Notes: generated by a model from the letters alone, not told the origin. Positions 27,536 through 37,057 are shown, counted from the first letter of the stretch. The stretch: 45,000 nt of DNA from Symbiodinium natans (GCA_905221605.1 CAJNDS010000001.1:1468525-1513524), one strand, 5' to 3'. Numbers and translations are program-made.

Positions 27536-27693
27536 GTTCAAAGTGCCGTTTGTGAAGAATCTTGCCGTTGTAAATTCACTACATCCTACATACCCTGCTG
27601 TAACCTCCGAACCCTCTAAGCCCCAAGCCCTAAAACCGAAACCCTGTCAACCCTAAACCCTAAATCCAAATGCGCCCCTTGCATGTCCCGCAG

Positions 27694-27756
27694 CCAACCG
27701 CGCGTGCGCCGAGCCGCAAAAAGGCTTCAAGAAGGGATCTTAAGCCTTGAATTGGG
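27694..27756 (+). CDS. GM10 exon
   Basis: Acceptor GTCCCGCAG, phase 2 closes. QPRVRRAAKRLQEGILSLEL; donor GG|GTCAAG, phase 2 (another GTTTAGGG donor lies 9 nt on). Confidence 0.6.
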
Positions 27757-28005
27757 GTCAAGCGGTTTAGGGTTTAGGGTTAGGGTTTAGGGGTTCAAGG
27801 TTTAGGGTGTAATCAGGGGTTTAGGGCTTTAGGGGTTTAGGGGTTTAGGGGTTCAGGGATTCAGGGGTTCAGGGGGTTAGGGTTTTAGGGGTTTAGAGGT
27901 TCAGGGTTTAGGGGTTTAGGGGTTTAGGGTTCAGGGGTGAGGGTTTGAGGTTTCGGGTTTTGGGTTCAGGGCTTAGGGCTAGGATTTAGGGTTCCCACCT
28001 TGCAG
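27757..28005 (+). repeat. GM10 intron of TTTAGGG variants
   Basis: Degenerate TTTAGGG, GGGGTTTA and GGTTCAGG units throughout, no exon. Confidence 0.7.
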
Positions 28006-28087
28006 CCGTACAGGTGCCGAGTTGCAACGCTGGAGCACCTCCCTGCCGAACCCGCGAAGGCTCCTTTCTCTGGAGGCGGCAGAGGGG
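28006..28087 (+). CDS. GM10 exon
   Basis: Acceptor CACCTTGCAG, phase 2 closes. RTGAELQRWSTSLPNPRRLL, then SLEAAEG; donor GGG|GTTAGGG, phase 0. The other frames are also open. Confidence 0.55.
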
Positions 28088-28350
28088 GTTAGGGTTTAGG
28101 GTTTAGGGTTAGGGTTTGGGGTTTGGGGTTTAGGGTTTAGGGTTTAGGCTCGTAATTATGAGGAGTTCAGGTATGTGGAAAAGTTCGAGGAACCGCATGC
28201 TGCGGCATGCTCTGCCTTAAGAACCCAAAGCTGCTTTTTCTAGGCTATAAGTACTCCTATAAGAGCATCTGTCATCATGGTAGCCTACAAACCAGTAGTC
28301 TTGGGCTAGGTGGGCTTCAGTCTTTAAACCCTCGGCCCTAAACTCGGAAG

Positions 28351-28386
28351 AAGGGCGGGATTGGAGCTTCCCACTTCCTTGCTGGG
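28351..28386 (+). CDS. GM10 exon
   Basis: Acceptor CTCGGAAG, phase 0. KGGIGASHFLAG; donor GGG|GTCAGC, phase 0. Confidence 0.4.
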
Positions 28387-28720
28387 GTCAGCGGGGGGGA
28401 GAGCCCGGCCCTAGTCCCTAAACCCGAAGCCCCCTTCCCCCCAAACCCCAAACCCCAAACCCTAAACCCTAAACCCTAAACCCTAAACCCTAAACCCTAA
28501 ACCCTAAACCCTAAACCCTAAACGCAGGCCTTGATATTCTTAGGCCCTGCGACTCAGGCCCCTTACTTACCCTTCAGGCCCCTTACTTACCCCTCAAAAA
28601 ATCCTCAAACGCCCCTCCCCTATGCCCTGAACCCTAAACCCTAAGCCCTAAACCCTGAACCCTAAACCCTGAACCCTAAACCCTGAACCCTGAACCCTAA
28701 ACCCGAAACCCTCTGCGCAG

Positions 28721-28781
28721 ATCCCGCTTGCTGCAGCCCTCCGCAGCAGCCGCGGGCTGCCCTTGAAGGCGTCAGGGCAGA
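28721..28781 (+). CDS. GM10 exon
   Basis: Acceptor CTGCGCAG, phase 0. IPLAAALRSSRGLPLKASGQ; GT donor at 28782, phase 1. Confidence 0.55.
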
Positions 28782-28804
28782 GTTGATGTTTAAGGCTTAA
28801 CTGG

Positions 28805-29295
28805 TAGGGTTTAGGGTTTAGGGTTTAGGGTTTTAGGGTTTAGGGCTTCGGGCTTAGGGCTTAGGGCTTAGGGCTTGGGGCTTAGGGGCTTAGGGTTTAG
28901 GGCTTAGGGCTTAGGGCTTAGGGCTCTAGGGCTTAGGGCTTAGGGCTTGGGGCTTAGGGGCTTAGGGCTTAGGGGCTTAGGGCTTAGGGGCTCAGGGGCT
29001 TAGGGCTTAGGGGCTTAGGGCTTAGGGCTTCGGGCTTAGGGCTCTAGGGCTGAGAGGGCTTAGGGCTTAGGGCTTACTGAGGGCTGAGGGCTGAGGGCTG
29101 AGGGCTTAGGGCTGAGAGGGCTGATAGGGCTTAGGGCTTAGGGCTTAGGGCTTTGGGCTTTGGGCTTTGGGCTTTGGGCTTTGGGCTTAGGGCTTCGGGC
29201 TTTGGGCTTTGGGCTTTGGGCTTAGGGCTTCGGGCTTAGGGCTTAGGGCTGAGGGCTTAGGGCTGAGGGCTGAGGGCTTGGGGCTTAGGGTTGAG
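28805..29295 (+). repeat. GGGCTTA array
   Basis: Almost 500 bp of GGGCTTA, with GGGCTGA and GGGCTTT sub-blocks: a homogenised T-to-C variant of the telomere unit. Confidence 0.9.
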
Positions 29296-29383
29296 CGGTC
29301 TTGAAACCATCCTCAAGCCCAGCCCAGTCCCGGAGAAAGTCGCCGACCCGACAAAGTCATAACCCCACTTCAACCCCTTGAAA

Positions 29384-29465
29384 CCCTAAACCCTAAACCC
29401 TAAACCCTAAACCCTAAACCCTAAACCCTAAACCCTAAACCCTAAACCCTAAACCCTAAACCCTA
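29384..29465 (+). repeat. CCCTAAA array
   Basis: About 11 clean units right before the next exon. Confidence 0.9.
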
Positions 29466-29474
29466 GCCTCCAAG

Positions 29475-29539
29475 GCTTCTGTGGAGTGCCTGGCACTGAT
29501 CTTCGGAGCGCCTCCAGGAAGTGTGGCACAAAGAAAAGG
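29475..29539 (+). CDS. GM10 exon
   Basis: Acceptor CCTCCAAG|GCT. ASVECLALIFGAPPGSVAQR; GC donor at 29540, phase 2. The junction with the previous exon is not closed. Confidence 0.5.
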
Positions 29540-29746
29540 GCTCAGGGCTTAGGGCTTAGGGCTTAGGGCTTAGGGTTTAGGGTTTAGGGTTTAGGGTTTC
29601 GGGTTTCGGGTTTCGGGTTTCGGGTTTAGGGCGAGCTCCTCGTCGTTTAGGATTTTTCGGCTTAGGGCTCAAGCGCCGCCCTACTAAAAGAGCCCCTGGA
29701 ACTTGCTAAACACCCCCAAAAGCCCCAAACCTAACAGCGACATTTC

Positions 29747-29950
29747 CTAGGACCCAGTGCAGGCCCTTGTTCTCTCTTTTCGGGCCCTGATTCCCCTTTT
29801 TGAGGGTTTAGGGTTTAGGGTTGAGGGTTTTAGGGCTAGACCCAGAGGAGGCCCTTATTATCTTTGTTATAGGGTTTGGGTTCCCTTATAAGCCCCTTTA
29901 AGCCAAAAAATGGCACCCACCTTTCATTCTTAGGCTACTCTGAAGTCCAG
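29747..29950 (+). mobile_element. Element A copy 4
   Basis: CTAGGACCCAGTGCAGGCCC left, CTACTCTGAAGTCCAG right, with a TTTAGGG array and a second left end (29826) inside, the same architecture as copies 2 and 3. Confidence 0.6.
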
Positions 29951-30265
29951 ATCCTAAAGCCCTAAGCCCTGGAGCCGAAGCTCTAAAGAACCCAAGGCCC
30001 GAAATCCTAAACCCCTGGACCGTATAGAGCCCTAACGCACTGAAGTGGGGGTGTAGGATATTAGCGGTACCTTTTGGGGGTCCTTATTCTAAGGGGATCC
30101 GACACTTGGTAAGCCCCCCAAGTCCTAAACACCTATAGACCCCTAAAACCCTAGCCCTGAAACTCAAGCAGCCCTAACCCTGAACCCCGAAACCCTAACC
30201 CTAAACCCTGAACCCCGACACCCTAAACCCTACACCCTAAATCCTAAACCTAAAGCCCTGACGAG
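29951..30265 (+). other. Non-coding stretch
   Basis: Decayed CCCTAAA variants and a unique AT-richer part (30045-30125); nothing gene-like seen. Confidence 0.4.
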
Positions 30266-30303
30266 GAGAGCTTACAGGCATCCGCTGCAGCAAGCCAGAG
30301 GCG
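30266..30303 (+). CDS. GM10 exon
   Basis: Acceptor CTGACGAG|GAG. ESLQASAAASQR, donor GTTTCGGG, phase 2; a one-base shifted start also closes with its neighbours. Confidence 0.4.
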
Positions 30304-30887
30304 GTTTCGGGTCTAGGGCTTCAGGGCTTCAGGGCTTCAGGGTTTAGGGCTTTTGGGCTTTAGGGTTTAGTGTTTAGGGTTTAGGGTTTAGGGTTTAGGG
30401 GTTAGGGCTTGAGGGCTTGAGGGCTTGAGGGCTTTTGGGCTCTAGGGCTTGAGGGCTTCAGGGCTTTACGTCTTTGCGGCAAGCTTTCTCGGGTTTGGAG
30501 CTGAGGGTTTGCACTTTTGAGTGTTAGGGTTCTAGGTTGCGCTTGTTGGTTGTCAGGGCTTTGGGCATTAGGGGCCTCAAGTGTCCAGGGCTCTGGGTTC
30601 AGGATGTTTGGTGTTTGCGGCCTTTAGGGATTTTGGGTATAGGGTCTCAGAATCTTCGGGCTCCTACAGGGTATGTTGCGACTTGGGGTGTTAGGGCCTC
30701 GGGGTTCTTACTGACCCTAAGGCCCCTAAGCCCTGCACCCTAAACCCTAAACCCTAAACCCCAAACCCCAAACCCCAAACCCCAAACCCCAAACCCCAAA
30801 CCCCAAACCCTAAACCCTAAACCCTAAACCCTAAACCCTAAACCCCAAACCCTACACCCTACACCCTAAACCCTGAACCCTAGCCAG
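30304..30887 (+). repeat. GM10 intron
   Basis: GGGCTTCA/GGGCTTGA variants, TTTAGGG, a decayed stretch (30480-30710), then CCCCAAA and CCCTAAA units. Confidence 0.6.
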
Positions 30888-30963
30888 CTTTTCGCGCGAA
30901 GCCCATCGAAGAGGTGCGAGTGGCCAGCTCCGCTCCATGCTCCTTGAGGAGGCCCACACTTAG
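30888..30963 (+). CDS. GM10 last exon
   Basis: Acceptor TAGCCAG, phase 2 closes. SREAHRRGASGQLRSMLLEE, then AHT and TAG at 30961-30963. Confidence 0.5.
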
Positions 30964-31129
30964 GGGGTTTAGGGTTTAGGGTTAGGGTTAGGGTTTAGGG
31001 GTAGGGTTTAGGTTTGTATGGGGTTTCGGGTTAGGGGTTTAGGGTCGAGGTTTAGGGGTTTAGGTTTAAGGGTTTAGGGTGTAGGGTTGAGGGGCCTTCA
31101 GTTACGAATTTTCAAGCAAGCCCTCACAG

Positions 31130-31228
31130 ACCAAAATGAAATCTGATCCCAAAAACTCCTTACGCCAGCCCTTCGCCCCCAACCCACCCTCCCAAAGCCC
31201 CTTGAGGCCACCGAGACACCCAATTTGA
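31130..31228 (+). CDS. Possible short terminal exon
   Basis: Acceptor CCCTCACAG. TKMKSDPKNSLRQPFAPNPP, basic and Pro-rich, ending in TGA. Could be an alternative end or coincidence. Confidence 0.3.
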   Translation, partial: TKMKSDPKNSLRQPFAPNPPSQSPLRPPRHPI

Positions 31229-31391
31229 GAGTTTGTCAAGATTGCCTTGTTTACGCCCCAACCCCCCAACCCCAAACCCCCAACCCCCAAACCCCCAAAG
31301 CCCCAAATCCCCAAATCCCCAAATCCCAAGCCCCAAACGCAAATCCCCAATCCACAAACGCAAATCCCCAAACCCCAAAGCCAACCCCAAG

Positions 31392-31416
31392 TGGGACCCG
31401 AAAGCATCCCTCCGAG
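31392..31416 (+). CDS. GM11 exon fragment before a telomere block
   Basis: Reads GTRKHPSE to donor GAG|GTGAAA. The last bases CCCTCCGAGGTG recur exactly at the next exon start, so the two pieces look like one former exon split by the CCCTAAA block between. Confidence 0.5.
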
Positions 31417-31531
31417 GTGAAACCCTAAACCTTAAAAGCCCTAAGCCCTAAAGCCTAAATCCTAAACCCCAAACCCTAAACCCTAAACCCTAAACCCTAA
31501 ACCCTAAACCCTAAACCCTAAACCCTCCGAG

Positions 31532-31628
31532 GTGGCCACGATCCTGTGCTGCCGCAGCCACGACCTGCAGCGCTTCGATGCCACGGGGCTCTTTGGCTGC
31601 CACTGCGAGGCCGGGATTCAGCTTTGGG
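31532..31628 (+). CDS. GM11 exon
   Basis: Acceptor CCTCCGAG|GTG, in frame with the previous fragment. VATILCCRSHDLQRFDATGL, then FGCHCEAGIQLW: five Cys. Donor G|GTTTAGGG, phase 1. Confidence 0.65.
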
Positions 31629-32435
31629 GTTTAGGGTTTAGGGTTTAGGGTTTTGGGGTTTGGGGTTTGGGTTTGGGGGTTAGGGTTTAGGGTTTGGGGT
31701 TTAGGGTTTTGGGGTTTAGGGTTTGAGGTTTAGGGTTTAGGGGTTTGGGGTTGGGGTTTAGGGTTTAGGGTTTGGGATTTTAGGGTTTGGGGTTTAGGGT
31801 TTAGGGTTTTGGGGTTTGGGGTAGGGTTTGGGATTTTGGGGTTTGGGGTTTAGGGTTTGGGGTTTAGGGTTTGGGGTTAGGGTTTGGGGTTCTAGGGTTT
31901 CGGGTTTTGGGTTTGGGGGTTAGGGTTTGGGGTTTGGGGTTTGGGGTTTGGGGTTTGGGGTTTGGGGTTTGGGGTTTGGGCTTTAGGGTTTGGGTTTGGG
32001 GGTTAGGATTTAGGGTTTGGGGTTTGGGGTTTTGGGTTTAGGGTTTAGGAGGGTTTGGGGTTTGGGGTTTAGGGCTTGGGGTTTGGGTTTTACTGGGGTT
32101 TGGGGTTTAGGGTTTAGGAGGGTTTGGGGTTTAGGGTTTAGGGTTTGGGGTTTAGGGTTTGGGGTTAAGGGTTAAGGGTTTGGGGTTTAGGGTTAAGGGT
32201 TTGGGGTTTAGGGTTTGGGGTTTAGGGTTTGGGTTTGGGGTTCAGGGGTTAGGAGGGTTTGGGGTTTAGGGTTTGGGGTTTGGGAGGGTTTGGGGTTTGG
32301 GGTTTCGGGTTTAGGGTTTGGGGTTTATTGGGGTTGGGGTTTGGGGTTTCGGATTTAGGGTTTGGGGTTTAGGGTTTAGGGTTTAGGGCTTGGGGTTTGG
32401 GGTTGGGGTTTAAGGGGCGTTGGAGTGTGAGTTGT
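31629..32435 (+). repeat. TTTGGGG/TTTAGGG mixed array
   Basis: About 800 bp of mixed TTTGGGG, TTTAGGG and TTTTGGGG units, the largest G-rich block; it lies at an exon donor. Confidence 0.9.
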
Positions 32436-32640
32436 GGGAGGTGTAGGGTTCAGGGTGAAGCCCCCCAAGAATCCCCACAACCAGGCCTTAACCCTATACC
32501 CCAGAAACCTCCAACATCCCATATAGATCCTAAACGCTACACCCCTGAACCCTAAACCCCAAACCCTATAACCCAAACCCTAAACCCTAAACCCTAAACC
32601 CCAAACCCCAAACCCTATAACCCTAGAATGCCAACGCCAG

Positions 32641-32692
32641 GTCTGGTACCTTCCTGAAGCGAAAGATGGTGGCTCCGCCTTTGTTCCTCAGG
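32641..32692 (+). CDS. GM11 putative exon
   Basis: Acceptor AACGCCAG. VWYLPEAKDGGSAFVPQ; GC donor at 32693. Phases to its neighbours are not closed. Confidence 0.45.
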
Positions 32693-32845
32693 GCTTAGGG
32701 GTTTAGCCGGCAGGCTTAAACCCTAATTGCCCTAAACCCTAAACCCTAAACCCTAAACCCTAATAGCCCTAAACCCTCAACCCGAATCCTAAACCCCAAG
32801 CCTTAAACCCTTAGCATAACCGGTTCCCAACGTCCGGGGACGCAG

Positions 32846-32958
32846 GGGCTACCCGGGAACGCCCGAGGCCTGCTGCATTTTGGACGAGTCGCGCTCTCGC
32901 CTAGGCGCCGGCGGAGCTGCACTCGCCGTCCTCGAAACGGCCGTCGTTTCTGGGAAAA
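32846..32958 (+). CDS. GM11 exon
   Basis: Acceptor GGACGCAG. GYPGTPEACCILDESRSRLG, then GGAALAVLETAVVSGK; GT donor at 32959, phase 1. Frame chosen on composition; others are open. Confidence 0.6.
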
Positions 32959-33067
32959 GTGGTCTAGGGTTTAGGGTTTAGGGTTTCGGTCTCTCTGCTT
33001 GGGGCCTGCGCTGGCATAATTTTGGCTCTGTGGGCCATGGTGACAGTTTCGCCTTCCATTCTTCCAG

Positions 33068-33089
33068 TCGTGAACTTCCTCCTTGAGAA
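33068..33089 (+). CDS. GM11 microexon of 22 nt
   Basis: Acceptor CATTCTTCCAG, phase 1 closes; VNFLLE; donor AA|GTGAGC, phase 2. Both splice sites are strong. Confidence 0.5.
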
Positions 33090-33257
33090 GTGAGCCTATG
33101 ACTTGCTTAGCCTGCACGGGTGCTGGGGCCTCGCTGTGAGGGGTCTTTGTTTGCCTGTGTTTAGGCAGAACCCTAAACCGCACATAGAGCCAAAACTCCA
33201 AAGGGTTCATGGGGCGCTTGGAAACGGAATTCACCAATCTAGGGTTAAGCGCACCAG

Positions 33258-33282
33258 GGGCAATTGGTTTCGATACCTGAAG
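33258..33282 (+). CDS. GM11 microexon
   Basis: Acceptor GCGCACCAG, phase 2 closes; GNWFRYLK; donor AAG|GTGGTT. Confidence 0.4.
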
Positions 33283-33305
33283 GTGGTTGAGTTGAAACCT
33301 GGCAG

Positions 33306-33464
33306 GTGACTAGTGAGATGTTGCTGGCAATTTTTCTTTTGGCTGATGACGAACGCAAAAACACCATTGAATTGAATGTAGCTGCGCAATTGGGGCCCTC
33401 GACTGTAGGGTATAGCTTCAAGTTGGTCATTGTGGGCTCAGACGCTGTTCTGGTTGGGTTGGGG
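33306..33464 (+). CDS. GM11 exon: mixed hydrophobic island
   Basis: Acceptor CTGGCAG|GTG. SEMLLAIFLLADDERKNTIE, then LNVAAQLG and KLVIVGSDAVLVGLG. Donor GTTTTGGGG at 33465. Lower GC than its neighbours. Confidence 0.5.
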
Positions 33465-33613
33465 GTTTTGGGGCTTTGGGAGATGCAGAGAGGCAAGGAC
33501 TCATGGTTTGGGGTTTAGGGTTTAGAGTTTAGGGTTTAGGGTTAGGGTTTTGGGTTTCGGGTTTAGAGTTTTGGGTTATGGGGGGTTGGAGTTGTCGATC
33601 CTTTGCCACGCAG

Positions 33614-33684
33614 CCGCTCCAGGTGGCGAACCCGAATTCGGCGAGCCAGCGTGGGAGTGGCCGGACTCCCAGTTAGGGTACGGG
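33614..33684 (+). CDS. GM11 exon: Glu/Pro/Trp-rich
   Basis: Acceptor GCCACGCAG. APGGEPEFGEPAWEWPDSQL; donor GGG|GTTTGGGG, phase 0. A second open frame (PLQVANPNSASQRGSG) would close with the previous exon and stop. Confidence 0.5.
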
Positions 33685-33740
33685 GTTTGGGGTTGAGGGC
33701 TTAGGGTTTAAGGTGCCCTGACTCAAATTCCCCGAACAAG

Positions 33741-33773
33741 AAAAAGGACGAGCCCCAACTCGGCACTAGCGCA
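33741..33773 (+). CDS. GM11 microexon
   Basis: Acceptor CGAACAAG, phase 0. KKDEPQLGTSA; donor GTAGCA, phase 0. Confidence 0.4.
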
Positions 33774-34013
33774 GTAGCAGGCTTATATACTAGGATGGCG
33801 ATTGGGCCGCAAAATGCCCAACATCTGCCCTATTGTAAAGGGCCTTGGCTCAACCCTAAACCCCATAGCCGTAAATTAAGCCCTAAGCCCTTTCAATGTC
33901 CCAAACCCAGAAAACATGAGTCTTAGACCCTAAACCCTAAACCCCAAACCCTAAACCCTAAACCCTAAACCCTAAACCCAAAAGGGTATGCTAGGATTTC
34001 GTGGCCTAGGCAG

Positions 34014-34067
34014 AGCAATCGCTTCAGCGTCCATTTCACCGGCCTACCGACGTGGCTTGGCCATCAG
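34014..34067 (+). CDS. GM11 exon
   Basis: Acceptor CTAGGCAG, phase 0. SNRFSVHFTGLPTWLGHQ; donor CAG|GTCTTA. Confidence 0.6.
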
Positions 34068-34468
34068 GTCTTACCGGACACCCTAAACCCTAAACCCTGA
34101 ACCCTAAACCCTAAACCCCAAGCCCTGAACCCCAAGCCCTAAACCCCAAACCCTAAACCCTAAACCCTAGATCCGGTTGGGTATGTTTAGGGTGCAAGGT
34201 TTAGGTCCCTTAGGTGCTTAGGGGGCAAACCTTGGGCCTAGAGAGAACCCCTCTCTCTCGGGTTTAGGGTTTAGGGTTTAGGGTTTAGGGTTTGGGGTTT
34301 GGTGTTTGGTGTTTGGGGTTTGGAACGTTGCGGGGGGAGGGGGTTATTTCGTATTTTCATACCCATGGGGTGTAGGCGGATCTTATGTGGGAATGTCTGT
34401 CGGTGTGGGGAAGGTTAGTGATGCCTTTCCTCAAAACCCCTGCTTTGCTCGAAGATTCCTTCCTGCAG
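34068..34468 (+). repeat. GM11 intron
   Basis: CCCTAAA variants, TTTAGGG block (34260-34300), then a unique part (34320-34460) whose open frame looks repeat-derived. Confidence 0.5.
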
Positions 34469-34538
34469 CCCAAGCCCTCAACCCGAAGCCCCAAACAGGC
34501 CGAAGCCCAGCACGACCAGCACTTAAAAAGTTCAGGGG
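34469..34538 (+). CDS. GM11 exon: basic linker
   Basis: Strong acceptor GATTCCTTCCTGCAG, phase 0. PKPSTRSPKQAEAQHDQHLK; donor G|GTTTAGGG, phase 1. Confidence 0.55.
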
Positions 34539-34680
34539 GTTTAGGGTCTAGGGTTTAGGATTTAGGGCTTAGGGTTTAGGGTTTAGGGTTTAGGGCAACT
34601 ATACTTTTGTGGCTACTTGGAACCCCAAGTAAGGTACTTATATTCCCTGCTTACTAAGTGCCCTCCTCCAAGCATCCCAG

Positions 34681-34724
34681 GCGGCCGCCCTTCTTTCCCA
34701 GCGCTGCCAAGGCCGAGGCAGGCT
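34681..34724 (+). CDS. GM11 exon
   Basis: Acceptor GCATCCCAG, phase 1 closes as GRPSFPALPRPRQA to donor GTGGG. AAALLSQRCQGRGRLW is the competing frame. Confidence 0.4.
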
Positions 34725-34879
34725 GTGGGTTTAGGGTTTGGGGTTTGGGGTTTAGGGTTTAGGGTTTAGGGTTTAGGGTTTAGGGTTTAGGGGCACCTTA
34801 TTGGGGTCCTTAAGGTGATCCTACTATTTAGGGGTCAGGGTTCCCCTATTTCCGTAAGCCCCAAAAAGAAGGATGATTG

Positions 34880-35044
34880 CTTGGAGGTTCAGGGTACTTA
34901 TATAACCCCCAACTGTACTAAAAAGCCCCCTACGTCTTGTAAGTAGGCTATATGTAGACTTACATAATTGGGATTTAGAGTTTAGGGTTTAGGGTTTCGG
35001 GTTTAGGGTTTAGGGTTTAGGGAAGTACCCATGAACCTTCAAGT
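34880..35044 (+). mobile_element. Element C copy 2 with nested TTTAGGG array
   Basis: CTTGGAGGTTCAGGGTACTTAT and AAGTACCCATGAACCTTCAAG face each other; a TTTAGGG block (about 34978-35022) lies inside, absent from copy 1. Confidence 0.65.
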
Positions 35045-35077
35045 AAGATGTCGGGCTTGAATTTCTCATGATTTCAG

Positions 35078-35142
35078 AGGCGAGGGCGCCGAAGCAAGAC
35101 AGTCTACGAACCTAAGCCCGCAGCATCCTGTAGCCATTTTTG
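35078..35142 (+). CDS. GM11 exon: basic
   Basis: Acceptor CATGATTTCAG, phase 0. RRGRRSKTVYEPKPAASCSH; donor TG|GTTTAGGG, phase 2. Confidence 0.55.
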
Positions 35143-35265
35143 GTTTAGGGTTTAGGGTTTAGGGTTTGTTTAGGGTTTAGGGTTTAGGATTTAGGGTGTA
35201 GGGTTTAGGGTTTAGGGTTTAGGGTTTAGGTTTAGGGTTTAGGGTTTAGGGTTTAGGGTTTAGTT

Positions 35266-35362
35266 AGGGTGTTCCCCCTTATACGAACAGTCTTGATTAG
35301 GCAGTCTAGTACCCCGGATTACAATCCCTGTTAAGGACTGGTAGTAGAAAGGGGAACATCCT
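35266..35362 (+). mobile_element. Element B copy 5
   Basis: GTGTTCCCCCTTATACGAACAG and ACTGGTAGTAGAAAGGGGAACA, inside the intron after the basic exon. Confidence 0.6.
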
Positions 35363-35394
35363 CCATTCTTGCGTAAGCCTTTCTTCTGAGCAGC

Positions 35395-35440
35395 CAAGCA
35401 CTGTTTTCTCTACCATGGCCGGAAGAGACGAAACCTTAAA
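35395..35440 (+). CDS. GM11 possible terminal exon
   Basis: Acceptor TTCTGAGCAG, phase 2 closes; QALFSLPWPEETKP, then TAA. Third-position GC is low, so this end is weak. Confidence 0.4.
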
Positions 35441-35526
35441 CTTTAGCCCCTTATAACACCATTACACCCCTCAATTACACCCCTAATTATACACCCTTCC
35501 TGACACCCCCTACACCTCCTTACACC

Positions 35527-35640
35527 CCTAAACCCTAAACCCTAAACCCTAAACCCTAAACCCTAAACCCTAAACCCTAAACCCTAAACCCTAAACCCTA
35601 AACCCTAAACCCTAAACCCTAAACCCTAAACCCTAAACCC
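35527..35640 (+). repeat. CCCTAAA array
   Basis: About 16 uninterrupted units leading into an exon. Confidence 0.95.
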
Positions 35641-35643
35641 CAG

Positions 35644-35730
35644 CCAGCGCGGGTGGGAGGTGACCACATTTTTTCCTGAGGGGCTTAAAAGCGCAAAGAA
35701 CTCGAAGACTGTGGGATGCACTGCATCGTG
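35644..35730 (+). CDS. GM11 (or next gene) exon
   Basis: Acceptor AACCCCAG. QRGWEVTTFFPEGLKSAKNS, then KTVGCTAS; donor TG|GTTTAGGG, phase 2. Confidence 0.6.
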
Positions 35731-35954
35731 GTTTAGGGTTTAGGGTTTAGGGCTTAGGGCTTAGGGTTTAGGGTTTAGGGTTTAGGGTTTGAAGTTGGGC
35801 GATACACATTGTACATGTTGTTTAACTATGACCTTGAACCCGACACCGTACCCCGGAACGCTGCGTAAATACATAAAAACCGTATGCCCTCGCTAAACCC
35901 TAAACCCTCAACCCTCAACCCTAAACCCTAAACCCTAAACCCTAAACCCTGCAG

Positions 35955-36034
35955 GATACAGCTGTCCCGGTGGACGAGAGCCGGGGCCCCGACCTCCCGC
36001 ACTTTCCAGCGTGCGGGCCTTTACCAGTATTTGC
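35955..36034 (+). CDS. GM11 (or next gene) exon
   Basis: Acceptor ACCCTGCAG; one base closes phase 2. IQLSRWTRAGAPTSRTFQRA, then GLYQYL, 77% G/C third positions. Two other frames are open. GT donor at 36035. Confidence 0.5.
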
Positions 36035-36392
36035 GTTAGAACCCTAAACCCTTAACCCTAAACCCTAAACCCTAAACCCTAAACCCAAAAATGAAAGAAT
36101 AGCATTTTTTCTATATACGATGTCTCCCTAATAGGGAGGAATCTATTCTTTGTGTGGTTCTTAAGCAAATATTCAGGGTTAAGGATTTAGCGCTTGTGCT
36201 TTCGGGATTGGGGGTTAGGGATTCGGGTTTAGGGGTTAGAGGTTCGGAACCCTAAACCCTAATCCCTAGACCCCGTTTCGGTGGCTGAGGGAGTCCGAAT
36301 TTCCCACTAAGGGCCGGCAAGCCCTAGTTCGCCCTGGGAGCTCCGCATAAACCTTACAAACCCGTCTCAACCCTCTAAACACATCTGAGCCC
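36035..36392 (+). other. Non-coding stretch
   Basis: CCCTAAA block, an AT-rich piece with TCCCTAATAGGGA palindrome (36125-36138) and GGTTCTTAAGCAA, then unique sequence; a weak open piece at 36318-36350. Confidence 0.4.
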
Positions 36393-36760
36393 GATGGTTC
36401 CTTCAAACCCTACAAAAACCCTATAAACCCTATATAAACTCTAGAAACCCTATAGACCCCAAACCCTACAAACCCTATATAAACCCTATATAAACCCTGT
36501 ATAAACCCTAAAATAAACTCTAGAAACCCTATAGACCCCAAACCCTATAAACCCTATTTTTAAACCCTATATAAACCCTATATAAACTCTAGAAACCCTA
36601 TAGACCCCAAACCCTATAAACCCTATATAAACCCTATATGAACCCTATATGAACCCTATATAAACCCTACAAACCCTATATAAAACCCTTTTAAAACTCT
36701 AGAAACCCTATAAACCCTATATAAACCCTTTTAAAACTCTAGAAACCCTATAGACCCCAA
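36393..36760 (+). repeat. CCCTATATAAA minisatellite
   Basis: Higher-order repeat of CCCTATATAAA, CTCTAGAAA and CCCTATAGACCCCAAA units; the composite period recurs about five times. Confidence 0.8.
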
Positions 36761-36798
36761 ACCCTAACACCGGAAACCGCTGTGAACCTGTGTTGGGC

Positions 36799-36850
36799 AT
36801 GTCTTCAATCTTGGGTGCGGCTCTCAAATATGGCATCTTCGGCTCATGGC
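36799..36850 (+). CDS. GM12 candidate first exon
   Basis: ATG at 36799: MSSILGAALKYGIFGSW, a short amphipathic start; donor C|GTAGGGTTTAGGG, phase 1. The same island has a minus-strand open frame, so the strand is not certain. Confidence 0.45.
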
Positions 36851-36969
36851 GTAGGGTTTAGGGTTTAGGGTTTAGGGTTTAGGGTTTAGGGTTTAGGGTT
36901 TAGGGTTTAGGGTTTAGGGTTTCAGTTCATGACGGGAGTCTCCTCTCAGGGTCTGGGCCGACTTTGCAG

Positions 36970-37005
36970 GGAGGGTCCTCGAACAGCCCTACAACAAGCC
37001 CAAAA
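36970..37005 (+). CDS. GM12 exon
   Basis: Acceptor GACTTTGCAG|GG, phase 1 closes. RVLEQPYNKPK; a GA donor at 37006 closes with the next exon, otherwise TGA at 37011-37013. Confidence 0.45.
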
Positions 37006-37057
37006 GAGCTTGAAAGAAACCAAACCCATGCAAACCTCGAAACCCCCTCTGAAGACC

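Noticed and set aside
31102-31451. Open frames rich in Gly-Leu or Asn-Pro-Lys-Pro
   Set aside because: They are translations of telomere variants (TTTAGGG and CCCCAAA types) and not genes.
33103-33309. 68-codon plus-strand frame with ATG
   Set aside because: Only its last part overlaps a plausible exon; the rest lacks splice sites.
35130-35143. Second spliced-leader match (GTAGCCATTTT)
   Set aside because: It lies inside a well-supported exon and is not followed by an ATG; treated as chance.
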